Shown: positions 35,954 through 46,498, counted from the first letter of the stretch. The stretch: DNA of 64,000 nt from CAVVVS01 sp963751355 (GCA_963751355.1 CAVVVS010000121.1:1-64000); one strand, 5' to 3'. Translations and numbers: made by a program. The notes: generated from the letters alone by a model not told the origin.

Positions 35954-37141
35954 ATGACGAAAGCCCTGATTACCAATCCAACCTCCGTTATAATTTTCCT
36001 GGCATGTCTCCTCGCATTTATTTATTGGATTAAAGAACAGACTTTTGCAAAACCAGTATTTAAAGTTATACCATTTGTGTTGTGGATATACTTTTTACCG
36101 ATGGTAACCACTACTCTCGGCATCACTCCACAATCTTCCATTGCTTATGATTGGATAACAGACTACTTCCTCCCCGCCTCACTAGTTCTATTGTTAATTT
36201 CAGCAGACTTGCCTACGATAGTAAAATTAGGTCCGAAAGCTCTCATCACTTTCTTTTCCGGCTCGTTAGGCATCATGATTGGCGCACCTATTGTACTGAT
36301 TTTATTTTCACATTATTTACCTCCGGATGCCTGGAAAGGAATTGCAGCGTTAAGCGGAAGTTGGATCGGTGGAAGTGCCAATATGATATCGGTAAAAGAA
36401 AGTATAGGAACCTCTGACTCGCTTTTAGGTACAATGGTTATCGTGGACACAATTATTGGTTACGGATGGATGGCTATTGTAATTGCATTTTCAGGTTATC
36501 AAACAAAAATCGACTCTGCAAATAAGGTTGATACCTCAACCCTCGCAAATATCAACAAAAAAATGGGATCATTGTTCTCAACGCGTGAACCGATTGATCT
36601 TAAAAACCTTTCTCTAATGATTGCATTATCTTTCACAGTTAGTGCAGTTTGTCTCCGGCTCGGACATTTGATTCCTCCATTAGGGGATATTGTGACGGCT
36701 TTCGGCTGGACAATTATTCTCGTGCTTGTAATATCCATTCTACTCTCGTTTACAAAATTACAAAACCTGGAGAAAAAAGGGGCGTCGGTCCTTGGAAACT
36801 ATATGCTTTACTTTCTTCTCGCTTCCATCGGGGCAAAAGCAAATCTTGCAGCAATACTTAATGCACCTATGTTTTTATTGGCGGGCGCAGTTTGGATTTT
36901 AATTCATGCAGTTATTTTATACTCGGTAGGGCGTTTAATTAAAGCTCCGATGTTTTTGATAGCTACATCAAGCCAGGCAAATATCGGCGGTTACATCAGC
37001 GCTCCAATTGTTGCCAGCATCTACCAGCCCTCTTTAGCGCCTGTCGGACTTTTAATGGGTGTGCTGGGAAATGTTTCAGGTACATTCTTAGCTTTGATTA
37101 CCGCCCAAATTTGTCAATGGGCGTCTCATATCCATTTCTAA
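35954..37141 (+). CDS. DUF819-family integral membrane protein
   Basis: The 395-residue protein is mostly hydrophobic, with about ten to twelve predicted membrane helices. It has the glycine- and serine-rich segment ALSGSWIGGSANMISVKE in the first half and SSQANIGGYISAPIVASIY in the second. These two symmetric, broken-helix-like segments are what I associate with the DUF819 (YjcL-like) family, whose two halves look like an inverted-repeat transporter. The substrate is unknown; a small-molecule carrier is the likely role. It is a single gene, 190 bases past the clpP terminator. Confidence 0.8.
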   Translation: MTKALITNPTSVIIFLACLLAFIYWIKEQTFAKPVFKVIPFVLWIYFLPMVTTTLGITPQSSIAYDWITDYFLPASLVLLLISADLPTIVKLGPKALITFFSGSLGIMIGAPIVLILFSHYLPPDAWKGIAALSGSWIGGSANMISVKESIGTSDSLLGTMVIVDTIIGYGWMAIVIAFSGYQTKIDSANKVDTSTLANINKKMGSLFSTREPIDLKNLSLMIALSFTVSAVCLRLGHLIPPLGDIVTAFGWTIILVLVISILLSFTKLQNLEKKGASVLGNYMLYFLLASIGAKANLAAILNAPMFLLAGAVWILIHAVILYSVGRLIKAPMFLIATSSQANIGGYISAPIVASIYQPSLAPVGLLMGVLGNVSGTFLALITAQICQWASHIHF

Positions 37142-37305
37142 AAATTCAATAATTTTAATTTGATGTATATCATACTGATTGGCTAATTTGCCGATTCTTG
37201 CTTATTATTCAATACTCATTACAAGGCTTAAAAAATTATTCATTGAATTACTCAGCTTTTATAATAAATTAGTTAATGTTTATTAATAATTAATGAGATA
37301 AGTAA

Positions 37306-38403
37306 ATGATCGGTGTAAGATTTTCCGAATATATTCCTGAAAATTTAACTCTTAATAATTTTGAACAATTGTTAAAAATCTTTTTACAATTGCTGACAAT
37401 TTCCTCCGGGGATGTTGCACAAGCTTTAAATTTTATGAACCAACTTGATCAAAAATACGGATTGACCGGAAACGAATACGGAATGGGTGACTTTATTCAG
37501 GAATTAAAAGATAAAAATTATATCCGGCAAGAGGAAAATGGTCTTAGCCTAATAATAACAGCTAAGGGTGAACAAGCTATACGTAAACAGTCGCTCGAGG
37601 AAATTTTTGGTAAATTGAAAAAAGGCTCCCGGGGTAATCATAGGACACCGTTCTCCGGTCAAGGAGATGAATCTACTTCAGATCGCAGAGAATTCCAGTT
37701 CGGTGATAGGATGGAGCAAATCGACATGACCGATTCACTTAAAAATGCTCAAATTAATCATGGTATAGATGAATTTAAATTGACAGAGGGCGATCTTGAA
37801 GTTGAAGAAAGAGATTTCAAAGTAATTACTTCTACAGTATTGATGATCGATATTTCACATTCAATGATACTCTACGGGGAAGATCGAATCACTCCCGCTA
37901 AAAAAGTGGCTATGGCTCTTTCCGAGTTAATTACAACTAAATATCAAAAAGATACACTGGATATTATTGTTTTCGGAAATGATGCATGGTCGATAGAAAT
38001 AAAAGATCTACCATACCTTCAAGTAGGTCCGTATCATACAAACACTGTTGCCGGAATAGATTTAGCCATGGACATTTTAAGGAGAAGGAAAACAGCTAAC
38101 AAGCAAATCTTTATGATAACCGATGGAAAGCCGACATGCCTAAAAGAAGGATTAAAGTATTACAAAAATAGCTTTGGTTTGGATACAAAAATAATGAACC
38201 GAACCCTTGACCAAGCCGCTAAATGCCGGAAGCTCGGTATAACAATCACTACATTTATGATTGCTCGCGATCCTTATCTTCAGCAATTTGTAAGGGAATT
38301 TACAAAAACAAATAATGGAAGAGCTTATTATAGCAGTTTAACCGGTTTGGGCGATTTTATTTTTGAAGATTATATTCGTAATCGAAGGAAAAAAGTTAGG
38401 TAG
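37306..38403 (+). CDS. VWA-domain protein, partner of the MoxR-type ATPase
   Basis: The 365-residue protein has a helical N-terminal part (residues about 1-100), a charged linker, and a von Willebrand factor A domain starting near residue 175. The metal-ion site is complete: D182-I-S184-H-S186 (DxSxS), a threonine near 245 and D273 in ITDGKPT. There is no signal peptide or membrane segment, so it is cytoplasmic. Such proteins work with MoxR-type AAA ATPases, encoded here 320 bases downstream on the same strand, as chaperone-like pairs that insert metals or remodel target proteins. The target is not indicated. Confidence 0.85.
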   Translation: MIGVRFSEYIPENLTLNNFEQLLKIFLQLLTISSGDVAQALNFMNQLDQKYGLTGNEYGMGDFIQELKDKNYIRQEENGLSLIITAKGEQAIRKQSLEEIFGKLKKGSRGNHRTPFSGQGDESTSDRREFQFGDRMEQIDMTDSLKNAQINHGIDEFKLTEGDLEVEERDFKVITSTVLMIDISHSMILYGEDRITPAKKVAMALSELITTKYQKDTLDIIVFGNDAWSIEIKDLPYLQVGPYHTNTVAGIDLAMDILRRRKTANKQIFMITDGKPTCLKEGLKYYKNSFGLDTKIMNRTLDQAAKCRKLGITITTFMIARDPYLQQFVREFTKTNNGRAYYSSLTGLGDFIFEDYIRNRRKKVR

Positions 38404-38723
38404 GCAGCAACAAAATGTTTAATGTGTTAATTTAGCCCATTTAGAAACAACGCCTCAATATAGTGCAGCATTTAATGATAACTTAGAATAGATTAAATTA
38501 ATTCTATTTTATAAAAATCTTTTAATCATGCTCTTAAATTATTTTTTGTAATATATCGGTTCTTTGTATAAATAAGCTAATAATTGAACTTTATTAACGA
38601 TTCAATTAATGAAAAAATTCGCAGCATGCTAACTTAAAATAGGTTTTTTAGTTACAATTTAAAAAACAAAAATTTAAATGAGTGGGTATTCATTCGGATT
38701 AAGATACAAGGAGTTTTATTTTT
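38404..38723. other. Intergenic region between VWA and MoxR-type genes
   Basis: About 320 AT-rich bases without an open frame or clear hairpin. It separates two genes likely to act together, so the ATPase may have its own promoter here. Just before the ATPase gene is the ribosome site AAGGAG (38708-38713). Confidence 0.45.
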
Positions 38724-40235
38724 ATGAATGTAACATCAATAAAAACACTGGGAAATTTAAAGGAAAGCGGATACAACTCTCTCTCTATTAAGGATGAGCT
38801 AAGACGAAATTTAATCAATTCCCTTAAAAATGGTTATAAACCTTTTGAAGGTATCTTAGGTTATGATGATACGGTTATTCCTGATATTCAAACCGCAATA
38901 CTATCGAGGCATAATATAATTTTACTTGGTCTCAGGGGGCAGGCCAAAACTCGCATTGCTAGATTATTAATAAATCTTTTGGACGAATATATCCCGGCTG
39001 TTGAAGGTTCTGAATTGAATGATGATCCTTTAAAGCCTATTTCCAGAGAAGCAATAAATATTATTCAGGAGAAAGGTGACAAGACTAAAGTAAAATGGAT
39101 TCACCGTTCGGATAGATATACCGAAAAACTTGCTACTCCCGATGTATCGGTAGCGGACTTAATCGGCGATATGGATCCGATAAAAGCTGCTACATTAAAA
39201 TTGACTTATGCTGATGAAAGGGTTATTCATTTCGGCTTAATCCCTCGTTCACACCGATCAATTTTTGTGATTAATGAATTGCCAGATTTGCAAGCAAGAA
39301 TTCAAGTCGCTTTGTTCAATATTTTACAGGAACAAGATATTCAGATTAGAGGTTTCAAGATAAGACTACCGCTCGACATTCAGTTTGTCTTCACAGCCAA
39401 TCCGGAAGATTATACAAATAGAGGCTCCATTGTAACTCCCTTGAAGGATAGAATTGACAGTCAAATTTTAACACATTACCCAAAATCCGTGGAAATTTCA
39501 AAAAAGATTACAGAACAAGAATCGAGGTTAACAACTGATCAAAAATCTTCTGTAAAGATAAACGAATTGTTAAAACACCTGGTAGAACAAATAGCCTTTG
39601 AAGCCCGACAAAGTGAATATATAGATCTAAAAAGCGGGGTTTCGGCAAGATTAACAATTTCGGCGTTCGAAAATTTAATAAGCACAGCAGAACGAAGAAT
39701 GATCATGAACGGTGAGAGCAGCACTCATTTAAGGATATCAGATTTGTATGGTGTCATCCCGGCTATTACAGGAAAAATTGAATTAGTTTACGAAGGAGAG
39801 CAAGAAGGTCCTTCGAAAGTCGCTTACATTTTGATAGGTAAATCAATTAAAACATTGTTTGAAGATTACTTCCCCACCACGGAAAAACTTAAAAAGAAAT
39901 CCGAATCTAATAATATTTATCAAAAGATTATCAATTGGTTTAGTAAGGGAAATTTAGTCGATATACTGAACAATCTATCGAATGAAGAATATGGAAAGCA
40001 GTTAATGAATGTGGAGGGATTGCATGACCTTATAAAAAAATATTTCCCGAAGGAAGACGATTGCACTCAAATACTATTAATGGAATTTGCGCTGCATGGA
40101 TTAGCGGAATATTCAATGTTAAGCAAGTTCAAACTGGAATATGGGATTCAATTCAAAGATATGTTAAGCTCTATGTTTACAATGTCTAAAAATGAAGAAG
40201 ATGATGATGATATTGATCCAGATATTTATAGGTAG
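38724..40235 (+). CDS. MoxR/Mg-chelatase-type AAA+ ATPase
   Basis: The 503-residue protein has Walker A GLRGQAKT at residues 69-76, a Walker B-like IFVINELPDL in which the acidic pair reads N-E, and the sensor segment FTANPEDYTNRGSIVTPLKDRI typical of the Mg-chelatase/MoxR group. The C-terminal half (residues about 330-500) is a helical region ending in an acidic tail (EEDDDDIDPD). It is longer than most MoxR proteins (about 330 residues). It probably acts on the VWA protein encoded upstream. It converges with the unknown gene at 40260-41372 with a gap of 24 bases. Confidence 0.88.
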   Translation: MNVTSIKTLGNLKESGYNSLSIKDELRRNLINSLKNGYKPFEGILGYDDTVIPDIQTAILSRHNIILLGLRGQAKTRIARLLINLLDEYIPAVEGSELNDDPLKPISREAINIIQEKGDKTKVKWIHRSDRYTEKLATPDVSVADLIGDMDPIKAATLKLTYADERVIHFGLIPRSHRSIFVINELPDLQARIQVALFNILQEQDIQIRGFKIRLPLDIQFVFTANPEDYTNRGSIVTPLKDRIDSQILTHYPKSVEISKKITEQESRLTTDQKSSVKINELLKHLVEQIAFEARQSEYIDLKSGVSARLTISAFENLISTAERRMIMNGESSTHLRISDLYGVIPAITGKIELVYEGEQEGPSKVAYILIGKSIKTLFEDYFPTTEKLKKKSESNNIYQKIINWFSKGNLVDILNNLSNEEYGKQLMNVEGLHDLIKKYFPKEDDCTQILLMEFALHGLAEYSMLSKFKLEYGIQFKDMLSSMFTMSKNEEDDDDIDPDIYR

Positions 40236-40259
40236 ATTTTATTGATGTAGAAAAGATTA

Positions 40260-41372
40260 TTATTTTTTATCATGCATTCTTAATACTGCTTTTTTATCTT
40301 GTTTGCCATCCAAAAAATTATTTAGAGATTCAGGTGATTTGAATATTTCGATTAATTGCTGTGAAGGTTCTCCCTTCCCTTCATTCTTTTTATTTTTTTC
40401 GAAAACTTTTATATTTTGTTTTTTATTGAAGAATGATTTCAAGGAACCTTTATCTTCCTTAACGTTTTTAGTATTGTCACTTATGATTTTCGAATTATTT
40501 TTCAACTCAGGATGATTTCCGGATTTAGCCTGATTAAGGGGATCTGATTTCTTTTTCGTCGCCATTCCGACTTTCATAATCTCCCGGTAGTCAAAATCTT
40601 TATCCTCGGCTATATCGTGACTTATAAATCGTATGCCGCCTATCCCTGTGTTTTTGTGCTTATCTTTTTTGCCAGTTGAGTTTTCATTTGAAAGTCCAGG
40701 CTGCTCAAGTCTGTTTAGTATGGTAATATTTTTTATTTTTTCTTCATTTTCCTGTTGTACCGGTCGTTCACCGGAGATTCTTGGTTTTAATACGGACTTC
40801 CCGTCGATCTTCTCCTTATTTTTATTCTCTATTGATATATCGAGTTCTGACTTTTTGCTAACGGATTTTTTTTTAATACTCCTATTAGCCAGTAATGCAT
40901 CAACAAACGCTTTATCATTTTGAAATTGTGCTTCCGTTGCCTCAAGATCAATATGATAAATCTCAGCGTAGTTAGGCAATTCTTCCATCCGGTTCAAAGT
41001 AGTTAAACCTACTTGTTGAATTCTGAATCTGAGGTTGTAATAATTTATTGCTTCTGTATAATTTTCCAATTCTTTAAGAGCATAAATGGGGTCGAAATAA
41101 ATCAACTCTTTAATACCGTTTATGAAAATTTGGAATCCGTATTTAGAAAGTACAATTTGAAAATCCCGCAAGTTTGTGAGGAGTCTATAAACTATCATAT
41201 TTTTAGGTGCAAATTCATTAATGAATTTACATACATCTTCAAACTTTATAGATTTTGATCTTTTATAAGGATCATCCTTAAAGATAATCTTAAAGTTATT
41301 TTCAGGCTCAAATTTATTTTGAGAATAAATTATTATATCGTTTACTTTTATATCAAGTGTCTCTAACAGCAT
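40260..41372 (-). CDS. Hypothetical charged protein
   Basis: I do not recognise this 370-residue protein. The first 150 residues look folded (mixed helix and strand, aromatic-rich, e.g. FINGIKELIYFDPIYALKELENY). The remaining 220 residues are dominated by K, E, N, D and S, look disordered, and end in a basic tail (QDKKAVLRMHDKK). No signal peptide or membrane segment is visible, so it is cytoplasmic. It faces the MoxR-type gene across 24 bases, with no terminator visible in the gap. No function is proposed. Confidence 0.65.
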   Translation of the reverse strand: MLLETLDIKVNDIIIYSQNKFEPENNFKIIFKDDPYKRSKSIKFEDVCKFINEFAPKNMIVYRLLTNLRDFQIVLSKYGFQIFINGIKELIYFDPIYALKELENYTEAINYYNLRFRIQQVGLTTLNRMEELPNYAEIYHIDLEATEAQFQNDKAFVDALLANRSIKKKSVSKKSELDISIENKNKEKIDGKSVLKPRISGERPVQQENEEKIKNITILNRLEQPGLSNENSTGKKDKHKNTGIGGIRFISHDIAEDKDFDYREIMKVGMATKKKSDPLNQAKSGNHPELKNNSKIISDNTKNVKEDKGSLKSFFNKKQNIKVFEKNKKNEGKGEPSQQLIEIFKSPESLNNFLDGKQDKKAVLRMHDKK

Positions 41373-41747
41373 AAAAAAATTCTAAAATCAAAGCTTATTA
41401 AGAATACTAATAATTTACGGATTAATAAATATTTGCATGTTGATATTCTTTTTAATACCAGTAATGAGCATATCTTAATAGATTTCAAACACGTTAAATT
41501 TAGGAATATTGGAAAATTTTTGATTAATCTCTTACAATAAACTTCTTTACAAACAAAATATTCCTAAAAGCTAATATTTTATTTTTTTGATATTATTCTA
41601 AATAATATTTCATTCTCCTAAAATGAACCGATAGATAAATACCGAATAAAATAAAACTATATTTGAAACTTACCGGATGCAAACTGTTAAAATACTTATT
41701 AAAATCAAGTTACCGGTTCTTATCTTTTCCAATCATACATTATTGTT
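41373..41747. other. Intergenic region, nothing recognised
   Basis: About 375 AT-rich bases between the unknown gene and the glycogen phosphorylase gene, both on the minus strand. I see no open frame of interest and no GC-rich hairpin. It should contain the promoter of the unknown gene. Confidence 0.4.
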
Positions 41748-44318
41748 CTATTCAGCCCAGTATACAAGGTCCAATTCAAAGGGATGGACCAACAAATCAT
41801 TTTTCGGTAATATCCGGATAGTATATCCTTTATGTCCGCTTTTTTCGCATATTACACTGCCGGAATAGTTGTACAATTTGTTATTAGATTCATTATTTTC
41901 GGGGTTCATAACAACAGTAGAATTCCATTGAGGATTACCTTGATTTTCAAGAGGTCCAGAATAAATTTGAACTTCAACATCCTCCGGTGAAAGATTACCT
42001 AAATTAATTTCAGCCTTAAGAGGGAATTCATCACCGACATAGTGTAGATCAGAAATGTTGTCGGCTTTTACATTTACAATTTTTACATTCGACCATTCAT
42101 TAATAATTTTCTCTTTCCATTTAGCAAGTTCCTTTATTCTATCCCAATTATTCTCTATCAATACTAAACGTTTCTCATAGGATTGTCGGTAATATTTTTC
42201 AAAATATTCTTGTACCATCCGGTGAGTATTAAAATACGGGCCTAATTTCTTCATTGAGTTTTTAATTTTTGAAATCCATAAACGTGGCAATTTATCCTGT
42301 CCTCTCGAATAAAATAGATGTGTGATTTGAGATTCAAGAGTATTATAAAGTTGTCTCGATTCCACTTCATCCTGATAATCAGGATCAGTATATTCTTCAC
42401 CATTACCAATTTTCCATCCAACCTCCGGATCGAATCCCTCATTCCACCAGCCATCAAGTACACTGAAATTCAATCCTCCGTTTGCAATTATTTTCATACC
42501 TGATGTACCACTTGCTTCAAGAGGTCTTCTCGGATTATTCAGCCATATATCACATCCTTCTACCATATGATGTGCAACGTTCATATCATAATTTTCAATG
42601 AATACTACTTTTCTTCTGAATCTATCTTCCTTAGCTACCTGAAAAATTTCTTGAATAAATCTTTTGCCTTCCTCGTCTCGCGGATGAGCTTTCCCCGCGA
42701 TTATGAATTGTACTGGACGTTCTTTATTATTTACTATATCGGTAATTCGTTCAATATCTTTAAAAATTAGTGTAGCTCTTTTATATGTGGCAAAACGGCG
42801 AGCAAATCCTATAGTTAACGCAGTAGGGTCCAGTACTTCAGAAGCAGCGGCAATTTCCATCTGGCTTCCTCCTCTGGCTTTAATTTGCCTAATTAATCGT
42901 TTTCTTGCAAATGCGACCAATCTTTCACGCCTTCTTTCGTGAGTTCGCCACAGTTCTTCATCCGGAATTTTATCTATTCGCTCCCATAAATCGGTAGATG
43001 CCTGATTGGTAACCCATTTTTCCCCGATGTATTGCAAAAACAATTCTTCCATTTCATTTGATAGGTGAGAACGGATATGAACCCCGTTAGTAATATATCC
43101 TATTGGTATCTCATTAAATGGCACATTTTTATAACCGGAGACCCACATTTTTTTTGATACCTCACCGTGTAATTTACTTACACCATTGATATAGCCGGCT
43201 GTATTCATGGCCAAATGAGCCATGTTGAATACATTAGAATCATCGTTCTTATAAATACTGCCCAGAGAATAAAATTCTTTATCGGTTATTTGTAATTCAT
43301 TACGGTAGTAATTTCCAAAATACTTTTCAACAAGTTCGTTTGAAAAAACGTCTATACCTGCCGGAACCGGAGTGTGGGTAGTAAATATATTAGAATAATA
43401 ACCCACTTCTTTAGCTTCTTTAAAACTTAGCTTATCCTTTTTGATAGCCGTTCTGATCCTTTCAAGCGAAAGAAAAGCCGAATGACCTTCGTTCATGTGA
43501 CAAACCATAGGTTTTATGTTTAGTGCATGCATGGTTCGTATTCCGCCGATTCCCAAAACTATTTCCTGCTGTATCCTGGTTTCAACATTTCCACCGTATA
43601 AAGTTTGTGTTATTTTTCTATCATCAGATGAGTTGATTGGAATATTTGTATCTAAAAGATATAAAGGGACCCTGCCAACCTGAATTTTCCAAACTTGAAA
43701 GTATACTATTCTATCACCAAACTCTACAGATAATGTGAGGGGTTCGTTTTTATCGTTCTTCACTAACATCATAGGTAAATTATCAAAATCATTCATCTCG
43801 TACCGTTCATGCTGCCAGCCGTCAGAATTAAGATACTGCTGAAAATACCCTTCTTTATATAGTAATCCAATACCTATGAGCGGAATTCCAATGTCGCTCG
43901 ATGCTTTAAGATGATCGCCTGCTAGCACCCCCAAACCGCCGGAGTAAGTTTGTAAACATTCTGTTAAACCGAATTCTGCAGAAAAATAAATGATGTTAAA
44001 TGTTTTGGAATAGTCATAATTTTTTTGAAGCCATGTTTTTTCGGAAAGATAATTTTGTAATTTGTTATAAACCCTATCCAAATGAGCTTTAAAACCATCA
44101 TCATTAGACACTTCGTGAAGTCTTTCCTGGCTGATTGTCCCTAACATCATGACCGGATTGTGATTTGTGTCTTCCCATAATTCCCTATCGAGTCTTCTGA
44201 ATAACTCGCGTGAATCAGGATTCCAGCTCCAGTGAAGATTATAAGCTATATCTCTTAACTTTTCTAAATTTACAGGTAATGAAGGAATAACCAGATAATT
44301 ACCAAGAAACTTTTGCAT
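41748..44318 (-). CDS. glgP: Alpha-glucan (glycogen) phosphorylase
   Basis: The 856-residue enzyme releases glucose 1-phosphate from alpha-1,4-glucans. The first 100 residues (LRDIAYNLHWSWNPDSRELF) are the DUF3417 N-terminal domain of the TM1168-like phosphorylase branch. The catalytic part shows FSAEFGL, the TYSGGLGVLAGDHLKA segment, VCHMNEGHSAFLSLE and the pyridoxal-phosphate lysine in EASGTSGMKIIANGGLNF. A C-terminal beta-rich extension (residues about 740-856, DISDLHYVGDEFPLKAEINL) is also typical. It is a lone gene; no other glycogen gene is in the window. Confidence 0.95.
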   Translation of the reverse strand: MQKFLGNYLVIPSLPVNLEKLRDIAYNLHWSWNPDSRELFRRLDRELWEDTNHNPVMMLGTISQERLHEVSNDDGFKAHLDRVYNKLQNYLSEKTWLQKNYDYSKTFNIIYFSAEFGLTECLQTYSGGLGVLAGDHLKASSDIGIPLIGIGLLYKEGYFQQYLNSDGWQHERYEMNDFDNLPMMLVKNDKNEPLTLSVEFGDRIVYFQVWKIQVGRVPLYLLDTNIPINSSDDRKITQTLYGGNVETRIQQEIVLGIGGIRTMHALNIKPMVCHMNEGHSAFLSLERIRTAIKKDKLSFKEAKEVGYYSNIFTTHTPVPAGIDVFSNELVEKYFGNYYRNELQITDKEFYSLGSIYKNDDSNVFNMAHLAMNTAGYINGVSKLHGEVSKKMWVSGYKNVPFNEIPIGYITNGVHIRSHLSNEMEELFLQYIGEKWVTNQASTDLWERIDKIPDEELWRTHERRRERLVAFARKRLIRQIKARGGSQMEIAAASEVLDPTALTIGFARRFATYKRATLIFKDIERITDIVNNKERPVQFIIAGKAHPRDEEGKRFIQEIFQVAKEDRFRRKVVFIENYDMNVAHHMVEGCDIWLNNPRRPLEASGTSGMKIIANGGLNFSVLDGWWNEGFDPEVGWKIGNGEEYTDPDYQDEVESRQLYNTLESQITHLFYSRGQDKLPRLWISKIKNSMKKLGPYFNTHRMVQEYFEKYYRQSYEKRLVLIENNWDRIKELAKWKEKIINEWSNVKIVNVKADNISDLHYVGDEFPLKAEINLGNLSPEDVEVQIYSGPLENQGNPQWNSTVVMNPENNESNNKLYNYSGSVICEKSGHKGYTIRILPKNDLLVHPFELDLVYWAE

Positions 44319-44733
44319 ATATTAACTCCGATTATGTAAAAATATCACTCTTAATTATTAGAAATAGATAATTTATCCTTATAATATAAGGAAAGAAATT
44401 TTTAACAAAAAATTATAGTTCACAATTTTTTATTGAAATTAATCGTATGAGTTTTTAAGAATTGTATCGAACAACTGACTCGTTTATTCTTCTAAAATTG
44501 TTACCGATACCGTTAACTTTTGTTACAAATTAATAAAATCAGTATGACGAAAACTGAATTAATCTTTATATTTTTAATTGTTAAGTTTGAAGTCTTATTA
44601 CTTAAAACAATAAAATATAGCAATATATTAATACAATATCCGGTATTTTTGTTAAAATTGTATTTTTAATTTTTGCTTTGCTTTTATTAACTTATATAAA
44701 AAATTTTAATGAATTTGGCATATTCTGGAGGAT
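44319..44733. other. AT-rich region upstream of glgP and of a decayed gene
   Basis: About 415 very AT-rich bases. Probably holds the leftward promoter for glgP. I find no open frame or hairpin. It runs into the histidine-kinase remnant. Confidence 0.4.
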
Positions 44734-45151
44734 ATGAATACTATCGAAAAATACAGTAGAATGGTTACATTAGCCGGAATTATAGAATTCCGCTACAAGA
44801 CAATGTGCAGAAGGTTTCGATCGCAAAGATTATTTATTACTAGAATTGGAAGATTCATCCGTACGGATGAATGAAATTTACCTGTACAAACTCGGAGCAG
44901 TAATTCTTAACCTTTTATTAAACAATTCCAATACAATTTTGTTGGTTTCCTATAACGATAAAAGTATGACACATGTATAAATATCTCCGATGGGTGCTTA
45001 TATGCATTTCAACCGGAAGATTTACGAATAGCAAGGCTTAGGCCTCGGATTAATTATTGCAAAAAGAATAACTGAGCTTCATAGAGGCGAATTTACCATT
45101 CACAGCAATACAGATGGAGGAACTAAAGTAAATATTATATTTGAAAACTAA
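44734..45151 (+). pseudogene. Degraded sensor histidine kinase remnant (ATPase domain)
   Basis: Pieces of one gene are readable in changing frames. A ribosome site GGAGG and ATG at 44734 open a 46-codon frame that ends in a stop. From 44810 another frame reads EGFDRKDYLLLELEDSS and then NEIYLYKLGAVILNLLLNNS, the N box of a histidine kinase, before a stop at 44978. After a frame disturbance, 45032-45151 reads QGLGLGLIIAKRITELHRGEF, the G2 box, and ends with GGTKVNIIFEN and a stop. The phospho-acceptor (H box) part is missing. The pieces match the order of a HATPase domain, so I call it a pseudogene; no response regulator is nearby. Confidence 0.8.
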
Positions 45152-45290
45152 TAATTCAAGAGACATATCCCGAAAGTCATTTTTCAATATGTTGGTTATT
45201 AATTATTATCATAATGCAAAATTCTAACAACTGAAATTCGTTTTGGGATAAATCTCATTCATTCTATTATTCATCAAGAAAGAGGATAAA

Positions 45291-46481
45291 ATGGGAAAAT
45301 TTAAACTCGATAAGATACAGGAAATTATTAAATCTATGAATTTTGACGCGTGGTTACTTTATGATTTCCGCGGCTCCAATGATCTGGCATTAAACATATT
45401 GGATATACCGAAGGAAGCACATTTAACACGCAGATTTTATTATTTCATCCCCAGTGAAGGCACACCGGTTAAAATAGTAAATGCAATTGAAGCGGGACAT
45501 CTTGATCATCTGCCCGGCGAAAAATTAAAATATGCCAGCCACACTTCTTTGACGGAGCATCTCAGCAAAATACTGAAAAACGTTAAAAATATTGCTATGG
45601 AGTATTCGCCACTAAATGCAATTCCCTACGTTTCAAAAGTGGATGCAGGCACGATTGAACAAATAAAATCATTCGGTGTTAATATTAATTCCAGTGCAGA
45701 TTTAATTTCATTATTTGATGCAGTTTGGACCGAAGCACAATACCAGGACAATATGCCCGTTGCAAAAGCTTTAACTGAGATAGTAAGTGATTCTTTCAAC
45801 CATATTAAAAATAATACTTTAAATGGGAATACTTTAAGCGAATACGATGTTCAACAATTTATAATGAATGAGTTTGAAAAGAGAGGTTATATAACAGATT
45901 CTCCTCCCATTGTTGGTGTAAATGAGAATGGGGCTAATCCTCACTATGCTCCCACAAAGGAAATAAATAAGCCTATTAACAAAGGTGATTTTGTTTTAAT
46001 TGATTTATGGGCACAAACGAAAACCCAAAACGCAGTGTGGGCGGATATTACCTGGACAGGTTATGTGGGAGATTCCGTACCGGAAAAATACGTTAAGATT
46101 TATAATATTGTCGCAGAAGCACGAGACGCTGCCTTCACTTTAGTGCAAACAAGATTTAATGAAGGAAAAGAAGTTAGAGGCTATGAAGTAGATGATGCTG
46201 CAAGAAAAGTTATCTCTGATGCTGGTTATGGAGAATATTTCATCCATAGAACCGGTCATTCTATAACGACGGATTTGCATGGTACCGGAGCACATATGGA
46301 TGATTATGAAACAAAGGATGAGCGGCTCTTGCTCCCTTCCAGTTCCTTTTCGATTGAACCGGGAATTTATTTAACAGGTGACTTCGGTGTAAGAAGTGAA
46401 ATTGATGTATTTATATCTTCGGATGGCAAAGTTGAAGCAACAGGTGAAATTCAAAAAGAAATAGTACCTATTCTCAAATAA
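45291..46481 (+). CDS. M24-family metallopeptidase (Xaa-Pro aminopeptidase-like)
   Basis: The 396-residue protein has a creatinase-like N-terminal domain (residues about 1-155) and a pita-bread catalytic domain with the five metal ligands of the M24 family: D in VLIDLWAQ, D in VWADITWTG, H in HRTGHSI, E in SIEPGIYL and E in RSEIDVFI. It would remove N-terminal residues ahead of proline from peptides, in the cytoplasm. It begins with a good ribosome site (AAGAAAGAGG) and is followed by a strong bidirectional terminator. Prolidase activity is an alternative. Confidence 0.92.
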   Translation: MGKFKLDKIQEIIKSMNFDAWLLYDFRGSNDLALNILDIPKEAHLTRRFYYFIPSEGTPVKIVNAIEAGHLDHLPGEKLKYASHTSLTEHLSKILKNVKNIAMEYSPLNAIPYVSKVDAGTIEQIKSFGVNINSSADLISLFDAVWTEAQYQDNMPVAKALTEIVSDSFNHIKNNTLNGNTLSEYDVQQFIMNEFEKRGYITDSPPIVGVNENGANPHYAPTKEINKPINKGDFVLIDLWAQTKTQNAVWADITWTGYVGDSVPEKYVKIYNIVAEARDAAFTLVQTRFNEGKEVRGYEVDDAARKVISDAGYGEYFIHRTGHSITTDLHGTGAHMDDYETKDERLLLPSSSFSIEPGIYLTGDFGVRSEIDVFISSDGKVEATGEIQKEIVPILK

Positions 46482-46498
46482 AGTCCTAATAGTGGATA

